Shown here: positions 26,498-36,365 of the stretch, one piece after another
How positions within the stretch are numbered: the first letter of the stretch is position 1
Layout: each line of letters begins with the position of its first letter
Assembly (NCBI GenBank): GCA_017510335.1
Contig: JAFWNM010000035.1
Span: forward strand, 1-57,892
From: Paracoccaceae bacterium
Lineage (GTDB): Bacteria > Pseudomonadota > Alphaproteobacteria > Rhodobacterales > Rhodobacteraceae
Direction: 5' to 3'
DNA length: 57,892 nucleotides
Translations under genes and position numbers: made by a program
Notes under the pieces: model-generated
Database searches by the model: none
What the model was told of the DNA's origin: nothing
The model's input: the letters and a program-made list of their open reading frames with translations, nothing else

Positions 26498-26526
26498 CAT
26501 ATAGGGGGGTGCCGCCGAAAACGCAA
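26498..26526 (-). promoter_or_regulatory. Candidate promoter for rimP-nusA-ylxR-infB
   Basis: On the minus strand -35 TTGCGT (26521-26526) and -10 TATATG (26498-26503) are separated by exactly 17 bases. Transcription would start near 26490, upstream of the terminator hairpin at 26432-26456, so every transcript would carry the hairpin ahead of rimP. The -35 box overlaps the last codons of pip. Confidence 0.5.
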
Positions 26527-26529
26527 GCG

Positions 26530-27522
26530 CTAAAGGTTCAGCCTGTGCGCGTCGCTGCGCAGGTGGTTCATCACGCGCAACAGTTCGGCGCTAATTCCCG
26601 GCTCAGACAATGCATGTCCGGCCACTGGCACCATTTCCAGCCGCGACATGCCCCACGCCGCATGCAGGTCCCATGCCGTGCTTGGCGGGCAGATCATGTC
26701 ATAGCGCCCCTGCACGATGGTGCCGGGAATATGGCGCATGCGCTCAAGCCCGTTCATCAGGGCGCGGTCCCCGCCCAGAAAGCACCCGTTGCGGAAATAA
26801 TGGTTTTCCAGCCGCGCAAAGGCGCGCGCATATGTGCTTGGGGCGTCCGCACTGCCAAGCCCGCGCGTTTCAATAGAGGCGAGCGCGTTTTCCCAACGCG
26901 TCCAGCTGCGCGCGAAACGGTCTTCAAGCTGGCGGTCGCCACTGAACAGCCGCTTGCCATAGGCTTCGATCAGGTCATGCTGTTCATCTTCCGGCACAAG
27001 GCGCGTGAATTGCGCCCAAAGTTCAGGGAAAAACCGCCCTGCCCCGCCACCGTAAAACCAGTCGAGTTCGGCCTTGGTGCCCGTGAACACCCCGCGCAAC
27101 ACCAGATATGCGGCCCTGTCGGGATGGGCCTGCGCATAAGCCAGCGCAAGTGTCGCCCCCCAACTGCCACCGAAGACCACCCAACGCTGAATCCCAAGTG
27201 TCTGGCGAATAAGCTCGATATCGGCAATCAGGTGTTGGGTGGTATTATGGTCAATGCAGGCAGCAGGTTTCGACCGCCCGCACCCGCGCTGGTCGAACAG
27301 GATCGTGCGATAGGCCTTCGGGTCGAAAAAGCGCCGCATCGCGGGGCTGCACCCGCCGCCCGGGCCACCATGCAACACAACAACCGGAATACCATCAGGG
27401 CTGCCGCATTGTTCGACATAGACCTGATGCCCATGCCCGACATCAAGCATGCGCTGGTCGAAAGGTTCTGGTATCGGGTAAAGAGCCGATACTGCGGTGT
27501 CATGTCCGGCAGACTTATCCAT
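26530..27522 (-). CDS. pip: Proline iminopeptidase (alpha/beta hydrolase)
   Basis: The 330-residue enzyme removes N-terminal proline from peptides. The oxyanion motif is LHGGPGGG near residue 51, the nucleophile elbow [13 protein letters not shown] places Ser at about 119, and the family segment RGCGRSKP is present. The catalytic Asp is in GRYDMICP and the His in [10 protein letters not shown]. Length equals typical bacterial Pip of the S33 family. There is no signal peptide, so it is cytosolic. It is divergent from ubiG with a 66-nt gap, and its 3' end runs into the rimP promoter region. Confidence 0.93.
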   Translation of the reverse strand: MDKSAGHDTAVSALYPIPEPFDQRMLDVGHGHQVYVEQCGSPDGIPVVVLHGGPGGGCSPAMRRFFDPKAYRTILFDQRGCGRSKPAACIDHNTTQHLIADIELIRQTLGIQRWVVFGGSWGATLALAYAQAHPDRAAYLVLRGVFTGTKAELDWFYGGGAGRFFPELWAQFTRLVPEDEQHDLIEAYGKRLFSGDRQLEDRFARSWTRWENALASIETRGLGSADAPSTYARAFARLENHYFRNGCFLGGDRALMNGLERMRHIPGTIVQGRYDMICPPSTAWDLHAAWGMSRLEMVPVAGHALSEPGISAELLRVMNHLRSDAHRLNL

Positions 27523-27588
27523 AAGACGGACTATATACCTGTAAACAGCTTACTGCCATATGCCATAGACGAAAAAACCGGAGTGCGC

Positions 27589-28350
27589 ATGACCATATCA
27601 ACAATCGACCCCGCCGAGGTCGCCAAATTCGAAGCAATGGCCGCCGAGTGGTGGGACCCGCATGGCAAGTTCAAGCCCCTTCACATGCTCAACCCCTGCA
27701 GACTGGATTATATCACCCGCCAGATCGCGGCGGAATTCGGGCGCGACATGTCTGCGCCCCTGCCATTTGCAGGTTTGCGTTTGCTGGATATCGGCTGCGG
27801 GGGCGGGTTGCTGTCGGAACCCATGGCGCGGCTTGGCGCCGAGGTTGTGGGCGCTGACGCGGCCGCGCGCAATATTCCCGTGGCGCAAATACACGCCGAA
27901 CAGCAGGGGTTGACTATCGACTACCGCCACACCACCGCCGAAGCCATGGTAGACGCCGGCGAACAGTTCGACATCGTGCTGAATATGGAAGTGGTCGAAC
28001 ATGTCGCTGACCCGCTGGCGTATCTGACCGCGTGCCAGCACTTGCTGAAACCGGGCGGGTTGATGGTGTGTTCCACGCTGAACCGGAACCCCAAAAGTTA
28101 TGTCATGGCGATTATCGGTGCGGAATATGTCATGCGCTGGCTGCCCAAGGGCACGCATGAATGGTCCAAATTCATCACCCCCGATGAACTGTATGACCTG
28201 TTGCGCAATGCAGGCTTTGACCCGGTGGACCGCAAGGGTTTTGTTTTTGACAAGCTGCGCTGGGACTGGTCCATTTCCGAACGCGACCTGTCGGTGAATT
28301 ATGTCACCGCATCGATCAAGCCACGCGATGGTGCGGGCGATCAGCTGTAA
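27589..28350 (+). CDS. ubiG: Ubiquinone biosynthesis O-methyltransferase
   Basis: The 253-residue enzyme performs both O-methylations of ubiquinone synthesis with S-adenosylmethionine. It starts [23 protein letters not shown], the UbiG hallmark, followed by the SAM motif [16 protein letters not shown], acidic motif VVGAD, and the late [11 protein letters not shown]. The long open frame upstream of this ATG, opposite pip, is not used. It converges on uppP and overlaps its 3' end by 10 nt. Confidence 0.96.
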   Translation: MTISTIDPAEVAKFEAMAAEWWDPHGKFKPLHMLNPCRLDYITRQIAAEFGRDMSAPLPFAGLRLLDIGCGGGLLSEPMARLGAEVVGADAAARNIPVAQIHAEQQGLTIDYRHTTAEAMVDAGEQFDIVLNMEVVEHVADPLAYLTACQHLLKPGGLMVCSTLNRNPKSYVMAIIGAEYVMRWLPKGTHEWSKFITPDELYDLLRNAGFDPVDRKGFVFDKLRWDWSISERDLSVNYVTASIKPRDGAGDQL

Positions 28351-29144
28351 GCGATGACCAGCAAGATGGCGCCAAGGACCAGTCGGTAAACCACATATGG
28401 CGTGAAACTGACGGTGCGCAAAAGCTTCATCATGAAGACCAGCGCGACCCATGCCGCAAAGAACGAAATTACCGCTGCGATGGCCCCGTCCTTCGCGGCG
28501 GTCCAGTCCGCCAAACGCACCACATCCAGCCCCATAAGCGTGCCGGACGCAATGATGGTGGGAATCGACATCAGCATGGACAGTTTCGCGGCATCATGGC
28601 GCGAATAGCCCAGCGCGCGCGCCCCCGAAATGACGATCCCTGAACGCGATGTGCCCGGAATAAGCGCGACCGCCTGCCACAGCCCCAGAACAAGGGCGTG
28701 TTTCATGGTCCATTCCTGTGCAACGCGGGTTTGCTTGCCCATCTTGTCCGTCACATAAAGGACAATACCAAAAAGAATCATCGCCCAGCCAATCACCGCG
28801 ACACTGCGCAGCATGTCCACGATGCCCAGTATCTTGAAAATCAGCCCCGCAATGATGACGGGAACCGTGGCAATCACCAGACAGAAGGCCAGAAACCCGC
28901 CACGGTCATGCAGGTCCCCGCGCAGCAGGTTCGGCACACCGCGCAGCGCCAGCCCCACATCCGCGCGGAAATACCAGCACACAGCAAACAAGGTGCCGAC
29001 ATGGACCGCAACATCAAGAACCAGTCCCTGATCGTCCAGTGACGTCAGCGCAGGCAGCAAAATCAGATGGCCTGACGATGATACGGGCAGGAATTCGGTT
29101 ATGCCCTGTATCATCGCAAGCAGGAAAATATGAAAAAACGTCAT
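28341..29144 (-). CDS. uppP: Undecaprenyl-diphosphatase
   Basis: The 267-residue inner-membrane enzyme dephosphorylates undecaprenyl pyrophosphate to recycle the lipid carrier of cell-wall synthesis; it also confers bacitracin tolerance. Both active-site motifs are present: [15 protein letters not shown] near residue 13 and PGTSRSG near residue 170. About eight membrane helices fill the rest. The start at [14 protein letters not shown] fits the family; the frame continues upstream without homology. The 3' end overlaps ubiG. Confidence 0.96.
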   Translation of the reverse strand: MTFFHIFLLAMIQGITEFLPVSSSGHLILLPALTSLDDQGLVLDVAVHVGTLFAVCWYFRADVGLALRGVPNLLRGDLHDRGGFLAFCLVIATVPVIIAGLIFKILGIVDMLRSVAVIGWAMILFGIVLYVTDKMGKQTRVAQEWTMKHALVLGLWQAVALIPGTSRSGIVISGARALGYSRHDAAKLSMLMSIPTIIASGTLMGLDVVRLADWTAAKDGAIAAVISFFAAWVALVFMMKLLRTVSFTPYVVYRLVLGAILLVIAYS

Positions 29145-29218
29145 GATGTCCCCGGTATTTTTCGGCAAGCTATCCGAATGGAGGCTGCGCGCAAATAGAT
29201 ATATATGGCAATACTTAT

Positions 29219-29283
29219 GACCTAAAATTCGCAATAAAATGACTATTTCTTGCCAAGCGGCCCAAAAATAATCTATTTAGGTC
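29219..29283. repeat. Inverted repeat in the AT-rich uppP-gltD spacer
   Basis: GACCTAAA (29219-29226) and TTTAGGTC (29276-29283) are perfect inverted copies 49 bases apart. They flank an AT-rich stretch that should hold the gltD promoter, and lie between the divergent uppP and gltD starts. They could be half-sites of an operator for the glutamate synthase operon, or chance. Confidence 0.35.
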
Positions 29284-29352
29284 AGCACTAGTGACTTTTC
29301 TTTGGTTTCGACCTTGGCTAAGACACAAATTCTGAATTCTGGAGGATCAGCC

Positions 29353-30795
29353 ATGGCCAAGCAGCAAATGCTCCGTTTCGTGACCGTCGAGCGCGAGACA
29401 CCCCCCAAGCGCCCGGCGGATTTGCGGACCGAAGATTTCGGTGAAATCTACCGCGAGTTTGCCGCCGAAAAGGCAGCAGAGCAAGCAGGACGCTGCAGCC
29501 AGTGTGGCGTGCCCTATTGCCAAAGCCACTGCCCGTTGCACAACAACATTCCCGACTGGCTGATGCTGACGGCCCAAGGGCGGCTGCAGGAAGCCTATGA
29601 AGTGTCACAGGCCACAAATACCTTCCCCGAAATCTGCGGGCGCATTTGCCCGCAGGACCGCTTGTGCGAAGGCAATTGCGTGATCGAACAATCCGGCCAT
29701 GGCACAGTGACCATTGGCGCGGTTGAAAAATACCTGACCGATCTGGCCTGGCAGGAAGGTTGGGTGAAGCCGGTTGTTGCCAGCACCGAGCGCGCTGAAT
29801 CCGTTGGCATTATCGGCGCCGGTCCCGGCGGTCTGGCTGCAGCGGATGTGCTGCGCCGCGCGGGTGTGCAAGTGACAGTTTATGATCGCTATGACCGCGC
29901 CGGCGGGCTGATGACCTATGGCATTCCGGGCTTCAAGCTGGAAAAGCCTGTCGTGATGCAGCGCATTGAACAGCTGGAACAGGGCGGCGTTGAATTTGTG
30001 CTGAACTGCAATGTCGGCGAAGATATCAGCTTTGATGCCATTCGCGGCAAACATGATGCCGTGCTGATTGCAACAGGCGTTTACAAGGCACGCGACCTGA
30101 ACACACCCAATGCCACTGCCACCGGCGTTCTGAAGGCGCTGGATTTTCTGACGGCCTCTAACCGCAAAAGCTTTGGCGATGATGTTGCGGAATTTGATTC
30201 CGGCGCACTGGACGCGCGCGGCAAGCGTGTTGTCGTCATTGGCGGGGGGGACACGGCCATGGATTGTGTGCGCACCGCCATCCGCCAAGGCGCGACATCG
30301 GTGAAATGCCTGTATCGTCGTGACCGTGAAAACATGCCCGGTTCGCGCCGCGAAACCCAGAATGCCGAAGAAGAAGGTGTCGAATTTGTCTGGCTGGCCG
30401 CGCCTGCCGGGTTTGTCACTGGCGAAGATGGCAGCGTGACAGGTGTGCGCGTCCAGAAAATGCGTCTGGGCCAGCCCGATGCAACCGGCCGCCGTTCCCC
30501 AGAGGTGATCGAGGGCGCCGATTACACCGAAACGGCCGATATGGTGATCATGGCGCTGGGTTTTGAACCTGAAGACCTGCCAACGCTGTGGGGGGTGCCC
30601 GACCTGCCGGTGACCCGCTGGGGCACAGTGCGCGCGAAATTCAACACGCATGAAACCGACATGCCCGGTGTATGGGCCGTGGGCGACATTGTGCGCGGGG
30701 CCAGTCTGGTGGTCTGGGCCATTCGTGACGGGCGTGAAGCTGCGCAATCCATTCTGAATTATCTTTCGGCACCCGCACAGGTCGCTGCCGAATAA
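29353..30795 (+). CDS. gltD: Glutamate synthase (NADPH) small subunit
   Basis: The 480-residue subunit passes electrons from NADPH to the large subunit through FAD and iron-sulfur clusters. The N-terminal cluster domain has Cys at 48, 51, 56 and 60 (CSQCGVPYCQSHCP) and at 95, 99, 105 and 109. FAD binding is at GIIGAGPGGLAAADV near residue 154, and NADPH binding at VVIGGGDTAMDC near 296. The ATG at 29353 is preceded by GGAGG. gltB follows after 26 nt in the same direction, so the two are one operon in the order gltD-gltB. Confidence 0.96.
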   Translation: MAKQQMLRFVTVERETPPKRPADLRTEDFGEIYREFAAEKAAEQAGRCSQCGVPYCQSHCPLHNNIPDWLMLTAQGRLQEAYEVSQATNTFPEICGRICPQDRLCEGNCVIEQSGHGTVTIGAVEKYLTDLAWQEGWVKPVVASTERAESVGIIGAGPGGLAAADVLRRAGVQVTVYDRYDRAGGLMTYGIPGFKLEKPVVMQRIEQLEQGGVEFVLNCNVGEDISFDAIRGKHDAVLIATGVYKARDLNTPNATATGVLKALDFLTASNRKSFGDDVAEFDSGALDARGKRVVVIGGGDTAMDCVRTAIRQGATSVKCLYRRDRENMPGSRRETQNAEEEGVEFVWLAAPAGFVTGEDGSVTGVRVQKMRLGQPDATGRRSPEVIEGADYTETADMVIMALGFEPEDLPTLWGVPDLPVTRWGTVRAKFNTHETDMPGVWAVGDIVRGASLVVWAIRDGREAAQSILNYLSAPAQVAAE

Positions 30796-30821
30796 CCGCA
30801 TTCCGATCAAAGGAACCTGAC

Positions 30822-33800
30822 ATGACGCAATATGATGACGCATGGGCCGCCCGTGAAGAAGCCCGCCGTGCCTTTGTCGCAGAATATGGCCTGTATAAAC
30901 CCGAAGATGAACATTCGTCCTGCGGTGTGGGTCTGGTGGTGTCGCTGGACGGCAAACCGTCGCGCAAGGTGGTTGAAAACGGGATCGACGCGCTGAAGGC
31001 CATCTGGCACCGTGGCGCTGTAGATGCCGATGGAAAAACCGGCGACGGCGCAGGCATTCACGTCCAGATCCCTGTCAATTTCTTCTATGACAAGATCCGG
31101 CGCACCGGCCATGAACCCATGGTCGACCAGTTGGTGGCAGTGGGGCAGGTGTTCTTGCCGCGCACGGATTTTGCGGCGCAGGAACGTTCCCGCACGATTG
31201 TCGAAACCGAAGTTCTGCGCATGGGCTATGCGATTTACGGCTGGCGCCATGTGCCGGTAACCGTCAGCGTTCTGGGCGACAAGGCCAACGCAACCCGCCC
31301 CGAGATTGAGCAGATCCTGATCCGCAATTCCAAGGGCACGGATGAAGAAACATTCGAGCGCGAATTGTATGTCATCCGCCGCCGCATCGAAAAAGCGGTC
31401 ACCGCCGCAGGGATTGCGGGTTTCTATATCTGTTCGCTGTCGTGCCGGTCGATCATCTACAAGGGTATGATGCTGGCGGAGCAAGTCGCGGAATTCTATC
31501 CCGACCTGAAGGACGAGCGTTTTGAATCTGCCTTCGCCATCTATCATCAGCGCTATTCCACCAATACCTTCCCGCAATGGTGGCTGGCGCAGCCCTTCCG
31601 CATGCTGGCCCATAACGGCGAAATCAACACGCTGAAAGGGAACCTGAACTGGCTGAAAAGCCACGAAATCCGCATGGCATCATCGGCGTTTGGTGACATG
31701 GCCGAAGATATCAAGCCGATCGTTGCCGCCGGCGCGTCCGATTCCGCCGCGCTGGATTCCGTGTTCGAAGTGCTGGTGCGCGCGGGGCGCAATGCGCCCA
31801 TGGCAAAAACAATGCTGGTGCCTGAAGCATGGTCCAAACAGGCCGTGGAAATGCCCAAGGCATGGCGCGACATGTATTCCTACTGCAATTCCGTGATGGA
31901 ACCCTGGGACGGCCCTGCAGCCCTGGCCATGACGGACGGGCGCTGGGTTTGCGCCGGTCTGGACCGCAACGGCCTGCGCCCCATGCGCTATGTGGTGACA
32001 GGCGACGGGTTGCTGATTGCCGGGTCCGAGGCGGGCATGGTTGTCGTGGATGAATTGAATGTCCGTGAAAAAGGCGCGCTTGGCCCAGGCCAGATGATTG
32101 CCGTCGATATGGTCGAAGGCAGGCTGTATCATGACACTGAAATCAAGAACAAACTGGCGGGCGCGCAGCCCTTTGGCGACTGGAACGACAAGATTGTCGA
32201 CCTGAATGACAAGCTGCGCGACGTGCCCGAAACCCGCAAGCTGGATGCCGCAGAACTGCGCAAGCGTCAGGTGGCCGCAGGCTACAGCATCGAGGAGGTG
32301 GAGCAGGTTCTGGCCCCCATGGCCGAAGATGGCAAGGAAATGATTGCATCCATGGGCGATGACACGCCGTCTGCGGTGCTGTCACAGGTTTATCGCCCGC
32401 TGTCGCATTACTTCCGCCAGAACTTTTCTCAGGTGACGAACCCGGCCATCGACAGTTTGCGCGAATTCCGCGTCATGTCGCTGAAAACCCGCTTTGGCAA
32501 CCTGCGCAACGTGCTGGACGAAGACAGCAGCCAGACCGAAATTCTGGTTCTGGAAAGCCCCTTTGTAGCCAATGGCGAATTCGACGAGATGGTGCGCGAA
32601 TTCGGCGATCAGGTCGCGTTTATCGACTGCACCTTCCCCGTGGACGCGAATGAAGATGCGCTGCGCGACGGGCTGGCGCGTATCCGCGCCGAGGCAGAAG
32701 ATGCCGTGCGTTCGGGCGCAGGCCATCTGGTGCTGACAGATGAACATCAGGGGCCGGACAAGGTGGCCATGCCCATGATTCTGGCAACAAGTGCCGTGCA
32801 TGGCTGGCTGACGCGCAAAGGGCTGCGCACCTTCTGTTCGCTGAATGTGCGTGCCGCCGAATGCATTGACCCGCATTATTTCGCGGTGCTGATCGGCTGC
32901 GGGGCAACCACCGTCAACGCCTATCTGGCGCAGGAAACCATTGCCGACCGCATTGACCGCGGGTTGATTGACGGCACGCTTGTTGATGCGATGCGCCGCT
33001 ACCGTGCCGCGATTGATGCGGGCTTGCTGAAAATCATGTCCAAAATGGGCATTTCGGTGATTTCGTCATATCGCGGGGGCCTGAATTTCGAAGCTGTGGG
33101 CCTGTCGCGTGCGTTGTGCGCGGAATATTTCCCCGGCATGCACAGCCGCATTTCCGGCATCGGCCTGCATGGTATCCAGATGAAACTGGAAGAAGTGCAT
33201 GCCAAGGGCTGGCGCGGCGGGCAGGATGTTCTGCCCATCGGCGGGTTCTACAAGGCGCGGCGTTCGGGCGAAAAGCATGCGTGGGAAGCGCAGACAATGC
33301 ACCTGTTGCAGCAGGCCTGCAACCAGTCCAGCTATGCGCTGTGGAAACAATACAGCACTGCCATGCAGGCCAACCCGCCCATCCACCTGCGGGATTTGCT
33401 GGACATCAAACCACTGGGCAAGGCCATCCCGATCGAAGAAGTGGAAAGCATAACAGCGATCCGCAAACGCTTTGTCACACCGGGCATGTCGCTGGGCGCA
33501 CTTAGCCCCGAAGCGCATATGACGCTGAATATTGCGATGAACCGCATTGGCGCGAAATCCGACAGCGGCGAAGGTGGCGAAGACCCGGCACACGCCCACC
33601 CGTTGCCCAATGGCGACAACCCCTGCGCCAAGATCAAACAGGTGGCGTCTGGCCGGTTCGGCGTGACCGCCGAATACCTGAACGCCTGTGAAGAACTGGA
33701 AATCAAGGTCGCGCAGGGCGCCAAACCGGGCGAAGGCGGCCAGCTTCCGGGCATGAAAGTGACCAAGCTGATTGCCCGTCTGCGCCACTCCACCCCCGGT

Positions 33801-35360
33801 GTGACGCTGATTTCCCCGCCCCCCCATCACGACATCTATTCGATCGAGGATCTGGCGCAGCTGATCTATGACCTGAAACAGATCAACCCGCGTGTGAAGG
33901 TCACTGTCAAACTGGTGGCATCATCGGGTGTGGGGACAATCGCGGCCGGTGTCGCCAAGGCCAAGGCCGATATCATCCTGATTTCAGGCCATAACGGTGG
34001 CACGGGCGCCAGCCCCGCGACATCCATCAAATATGCGGGCCTGCCATGGGAAATGGGCCTGACCGAAGCGCATCAGGTGCTTGCCATGAACAAGCTGCGC
34101 GAACGCGTGACATTGCGCACGGATGGCGGGCTACGCACAGGGCGTGATATTGTCATGGCCGCCATGATGGGGGCCGAAGAATACGGCATTGGCACAGCGG
34201 CACTGATTGCCATGGGCTGCATCATGGTGCGCCAGTGCCAGTCCAACACCTGCCCTGTGGGGGTTTGCACGCAAGATGAACGCCTGCGCGCGAAATTCAC
34301 CGGCAATGCCGACAAGGTGGTGAACCTGATCACCTTCTATGCGCAGGAAGTGCGTGAAATTCTGGCCAGCATCGGCGCGCGGTCCATGGATGAAGTGATT
34401 GGCCGTGCCGATCTGCTGGCGCAGGTCAGCCGTGGCGCGGCGCATCTGGATGATCTGGACCTGAACCCGCTATTGCTGACCGTCGACGGGTCCGAACACA
34501 TCCGCTATGACCGCGACAAGCCGCGCAACGCAGTGCCCGACACGCTGGATGCCGAAATCATCCGCGATGCCGCGCGCTTCTTTGAAGATGGTGAAAAGAT
34601 GCAACTTTCCTATGCGGTGGAAAACACCCACCGCACTGTTGGGACGCGCGCGTCCAGCCATATTGTCAAACGGTTTGGAATGCGCAACAACTTGCAGCCC
34701 GACCACCTGACTGTCAAACTGGCGGGCAGTGCGGGTCAGTCGCTTGGGGCGTTTGCTGCGCCCGGCTTGAAGATCGAAGTGTTTGGCGATGCCAATGACT
34801 ATGTCGGCAAGGGCCTGTCGGGCGGGTTGGTGGTGGTGCGTCCGCGCATGTCATCGCCGTTGATCGCGCATGACAACACGATTATCGGCAACACCGTCCT
34901 GTATGGCGCAACCGATGGCCATTTGTTTGCAGCAGGCCGCGCGGGCGAACGTTTCGCCGTGCGCAACTCCGGTGCAAAAGTCGTGATCGAGGGCTGCGGG
35001 TCGAACGGGTGCGAGTATATGACCGGCGGTGTGGCGGTTATCCTTGGCAGCATCGGCGCCAATTTCGGTGCGGGCATGACGGGGGGCATGGCCTATCTCT
35101 ATGACCCCGACGGCATGGCGCCAGAGCTGATCAACATGGAATCGCTGGTGACCTGTCCAGTGACGGTGGATCATTGGGAAGATCAACTGAAAGGGCTGAT
35201 TGAAATGCATGCCAAGGAAACGGAATCGCAGCGCGCGTTGGAAATCCTGCGCAACTGGGACCGTGAAAAGGCGCATTTCGTGCAGGTCTGCCCGAAGGAA
35301 ATGCTGGTGCATCTGGCCCAGCCCCTCAGCTACGAAGCGGATGCCGTTCCGGCGGAATAG
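30822..35360 (+). CDS. gltB: Glutamate synthase (NADPH) large subunit
   Basis: The 1512-residue subunit makes two glutamates from glutamine and 2-oxoglutarate. A short propeptide ends before Cys34 (HSS-CGVGLV), the nucleophile of the class II glutaminase domain, which spans about 34-430. The central domain follows, then the FMN-binding barrel with GHNGGTGASPATSIK, and the 3Fe-4S motif CIMVRQCQSNTCPVGVC near residue 1133. The C-terminal beta-helix has the G-x-x-x-G repeats (GKGLSGG, GNTVLYGAT, GRAGERFAVRNSGA). Length is normal. It is co-transcribed with gltD and followed by a strong terminator. Confidence 0.97.
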   Translation: MTQYDDAWAAREEARRAFVAEYGLYKPEDEHSSCGVGLVVSLDGKPSRKVVENGIDALKAIWHRGAVDADGKTGDGAGIHVQIPVNFFYDKIRRTGHEPMVDQLVAVGQVFLPRTDFAAQERSRTIVETEVLRMGYAIYGWRHVPVTVSVLGDKANATRPEIEQILIRNSKGTDEETFERELYVIRRRIEKAVTAAGIAGFYICSLSCRSIIYKGMMLAEQVAEFYPDLKDERFESAFAIYHQRYSTNTFPQWWLAQPFRMLAHNGEINTLKGNLNWLKSHEIRMASSAFGDMAEDIKPIVAAGASDSAALDSVFEVLVRAGRNAPMAKTMLVPEAWSKQAVEMPKAWRDMYSYCNSVMEPWDGPAALAMTDGRWVCAGLDRNGLRPMRYVVTGDGLLIAGSEAGMVVVDELNVREKGALGPGQMIAVDMVEGRLYHDTEIKNKLAGAQPFGDWNDKIVDLNDKLRDVPETRKLDAAELRKRQVAAGYSIEEVEQVLAPMAEDGKEMIASMGDDTPSAVLSQVYRPLSHYFRQNFSQVTNPAIDSLREFRVMSLKTRFGNLRNVLDEDSSQTEILVLESPFVANGEFDEMVREFGDQVAFIDCTFPVDANEDALRDGLARIRAEAEDAVRSGAGHLVLTDEHQGPDKVAMPMILATSAVHGWLTRKGLRTFCSLNVRAAECIDPHYFAVLIGCGATTVNAYLAQETIADRIDRGLIDGTLVDAMRRYRAAIDAGLLKIMSKMGISVISSYRGGLNFEAVGLSRALCAEYFPGMHSRISGIGLHGIQMKLEEVHAKGWRGGQDVLPIGGFYKARRSGEKHAWEAQTMHLLQQACNQSSYALWKQYSTAMQANPPIHLRDLLDIKPLGKAIPIEEVESITAIRKRFVTPGMSLGALSPEAHMTLNIAMNRIGAKSDSGEGGEDPAHAHPLPNGDNPCAKIKQVASGRFGVTAEYLNACEELEIKVAQGAKPGEGGQLPGMKVTKLIARLRHSTPGVTLISPPPHHDIYSIEDLAQLIYDLKQINPRVKVTVKLVASSGVGTIAAGVAKAKADIILISGHNGGTGASPATSIKYAGLPWEMGLTEAHQVLAMNKLRERVTLRTDGGLRTGRDIVMAAMMGAEEYGIGTAALIAMGCIMVRQCQSNTCPVGVCTQDERLRAKFTGNADKVVNLITFYAQEVREILASIGARSMDEVIGRADLLAQVSRGAAHLDDLDLNPLLLTVDGSEHIRYDRDKPRNAVPDTLDAEIIRDAARFFEDGEKMQLSYAVENTHRTVGTRASSHIVKRFGMRNNLQPDHLTVKLAGSAGQSLGAFAAPGLKIEVFGDANDYVGKGLSGGLVVVRPRMSSPLIAHDNTIIGNTVLYGATDGHLFAAGRAGERFAVRNSGAKVVIEGCGSNGCEYMTGGVAVILGSIGANFGAGMTGGMAYLYDPDGMAPELINMESLVTCPVTVDHWEDQLKGLIEMHAKETESQRALEILRNWDREKAHFVQVCPKEMLVHLAQPLSYEADAVPAE

Positions 35361-35380
35361 CGGGCCGTCATGTCCCTGAC

Positions 35381-35415
35381 AAAAACGGCGCAAGACAGGG
35401 TCTTGCGCCGTTTTT
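35381..35415 (+). terminator. Intrinsic terminator of gltDB
   Basis: A perfect 15-bp stem (35381-35395 with 35401-35415, core ACGGCGCAAGA/TCTTGCGCCGT) and a CAGGG loop. The stem itself ends in TTTTT, followed by CTTT. It starts 20 nt after the gltB stop. Confidence 0.95.
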
Positions 35416-35593
35416 CTTTGGTATCAGGCCATCTTTGGAAGAACCAAACGCAGGCTCGCGGGCAGATAAGGCGCTTGGACGCAGCCGCCGGCTGTCACCG
35501 TGCAATTTTCCTTGCAAGAATCCCTATTTCAGGCGGCATATTGATGAAATAGCCCTCGCATCCGCTTTTTTCTTTTGGTAGGGAATGCGCGAC

Positions 35594-35678
35594 GCGGGTG
35601 TGGCGAAATTGGCAGACGCACCAGATTTAGGTTCTGGCGCCGCAAGGCGTGGGGGTTCAAGTCCCTCCACCCGCACCA
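35594..35678 (+). tRNA. tRNA-Leu (anticodon TAG)
   Basis: An 85-nt type II tRNA: acceptor GCGGGTG pairs with CACCCGC, anticodon stem CCAGA/TCTGG with loop TTTAGGT (anticodon TAG), a long variable arm (CGCCGCAAGGCG), T-loop TTCAAGT and an encoded CCA. Integrase and phage/plasmid-type gene fragments lie downstream, so its 3' end may have served as an integration site. Confidence 0.96.
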
Positions 35679-35744
35679 TCATTGATCACTGGTTCTGGAA
35701 CTGCCGCGATATGCGCCGCGCAGCCACACACCATGAACCAAGCC

Positions 35745-35879
35745 TTACATGCCGGATTGCGCCTGTCGGGCCTCCTGGCTGATGGCTTGGCCTGCACTTT
35801 GCATATCACGACCCGCACCATCAACCGTTGCGCATGCGGCAAGCGTAGACAGGCAGATCAGCAAGATAAGGGGTTTCAT
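35745..35879 (-). CDS. Entericidin EcnA/B-like small lipoprotein
   Basis: A 44-residue protein starts MKPLILLICLSTLAACATVD and continues with GAGRDMQSAGQAISQEARQA. Residues 1-15 are a lipoprotein signal peptide with lipobox LAAC (Cys16). The short mature part has the family pattern N/A-T-V-x-G-x-G-x-D-x-x-x-x-G-x-A-I. Entericidins are small outer-membrane-associated lipoproteins whose E. coli versions act in stationary-phase lysis or stress; the role in alphaproteobacteria is not settled. GGAG lies about 8 nt upstream of the ATG. The gene is alone, opposite to and 66 nt beyond tRNA-Leu. Confidence 0.85.
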   Translation of the reverse strand: MKPLILLICLSTLAACATVDGAGRDMQSAGQAISQEARQAQSGM

Positions 35880-36295
35880 TCTTCATTCTCCTGACAAACA
35901 CATTCACATACGAACGCGCCAAAGCGGATTTCGTTCCATATGCCTGTGTTCTATAATCTTTCGGTCAATCGACACCGCTGAAATTAATGCCGCAACGCCC
36001 CGGTTCGTCCCGAAAATGGCACGGCCACGCACGCCGTAGAAGCGGCAACACAGCGATCATAAGCTTCCCGCCCGCAACGGAGCCGGGAACTGGGCATCCC
36101 CCCTATAACCGTCGCAAACTGGCGCAAGCCTGCGATGGCCGCGGATTTGAAAAGCGGGCCTATGAAGCACGCCGGGTTTTCCGAAGGGCAGAACTCTCGG
36201 AGGATTGCCCGCTACGGAACGAAAACGAAAGAAGCCCTCAAAGCCGTCTTCACCTGACAAAGGAGGGGCAGCAAACACTCCGGGGGATCATTTTC
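35880..36295. other. Spacer of the decayed island near tRNA-Leu
   Basis: About 410 bases without a recognisable gene. Several short frames are open on both strands but none has family features or a good ribosome site. The first 100 bases should contain the entericidin promoter. Confidence 0.4.
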
Positions 36296-36365
36296 CCGCC
36301 GAAGGCAGATCGATGCTGACCAGCAGCGAGGCGAAGGTGTGGCGCAGATCGTGGTTGCGGACAGG
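36296..36365 (-). pseudogene. Tyrosine integrase fragment
   Basis: The minus strand reads VRNHDLRHTFASLLVSIDLP and then stops. H-D-L-R-H-T-F-A-S-L-L-V-S is the box II segment around the catalytic Arg of tyrosine recombinases. Only about 22 residues remain; the preceding core and the following G-H-T...Y part are missing. It joins directly onto the DUF3987 remnant, so the two fragments were fused by deletion. The tRNA-Leu 0.6 kb away suggests an integrated element that has decayed. Confidence 0.55.

Noticed and set aside
26455-27588. N-terminal extension of ubiG of about 380 codons
   Set aside because: It runs antisense to pip and lacks any homology-like pattern; UbiG begins at [14 protein letters not shown] (27589).
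35987-36319. A 110-codon open frame on the plus strand in the decayed island
   Set aside because: No ribosome site or family features; the opposite strand carries recognisable integrase sequence over its end.
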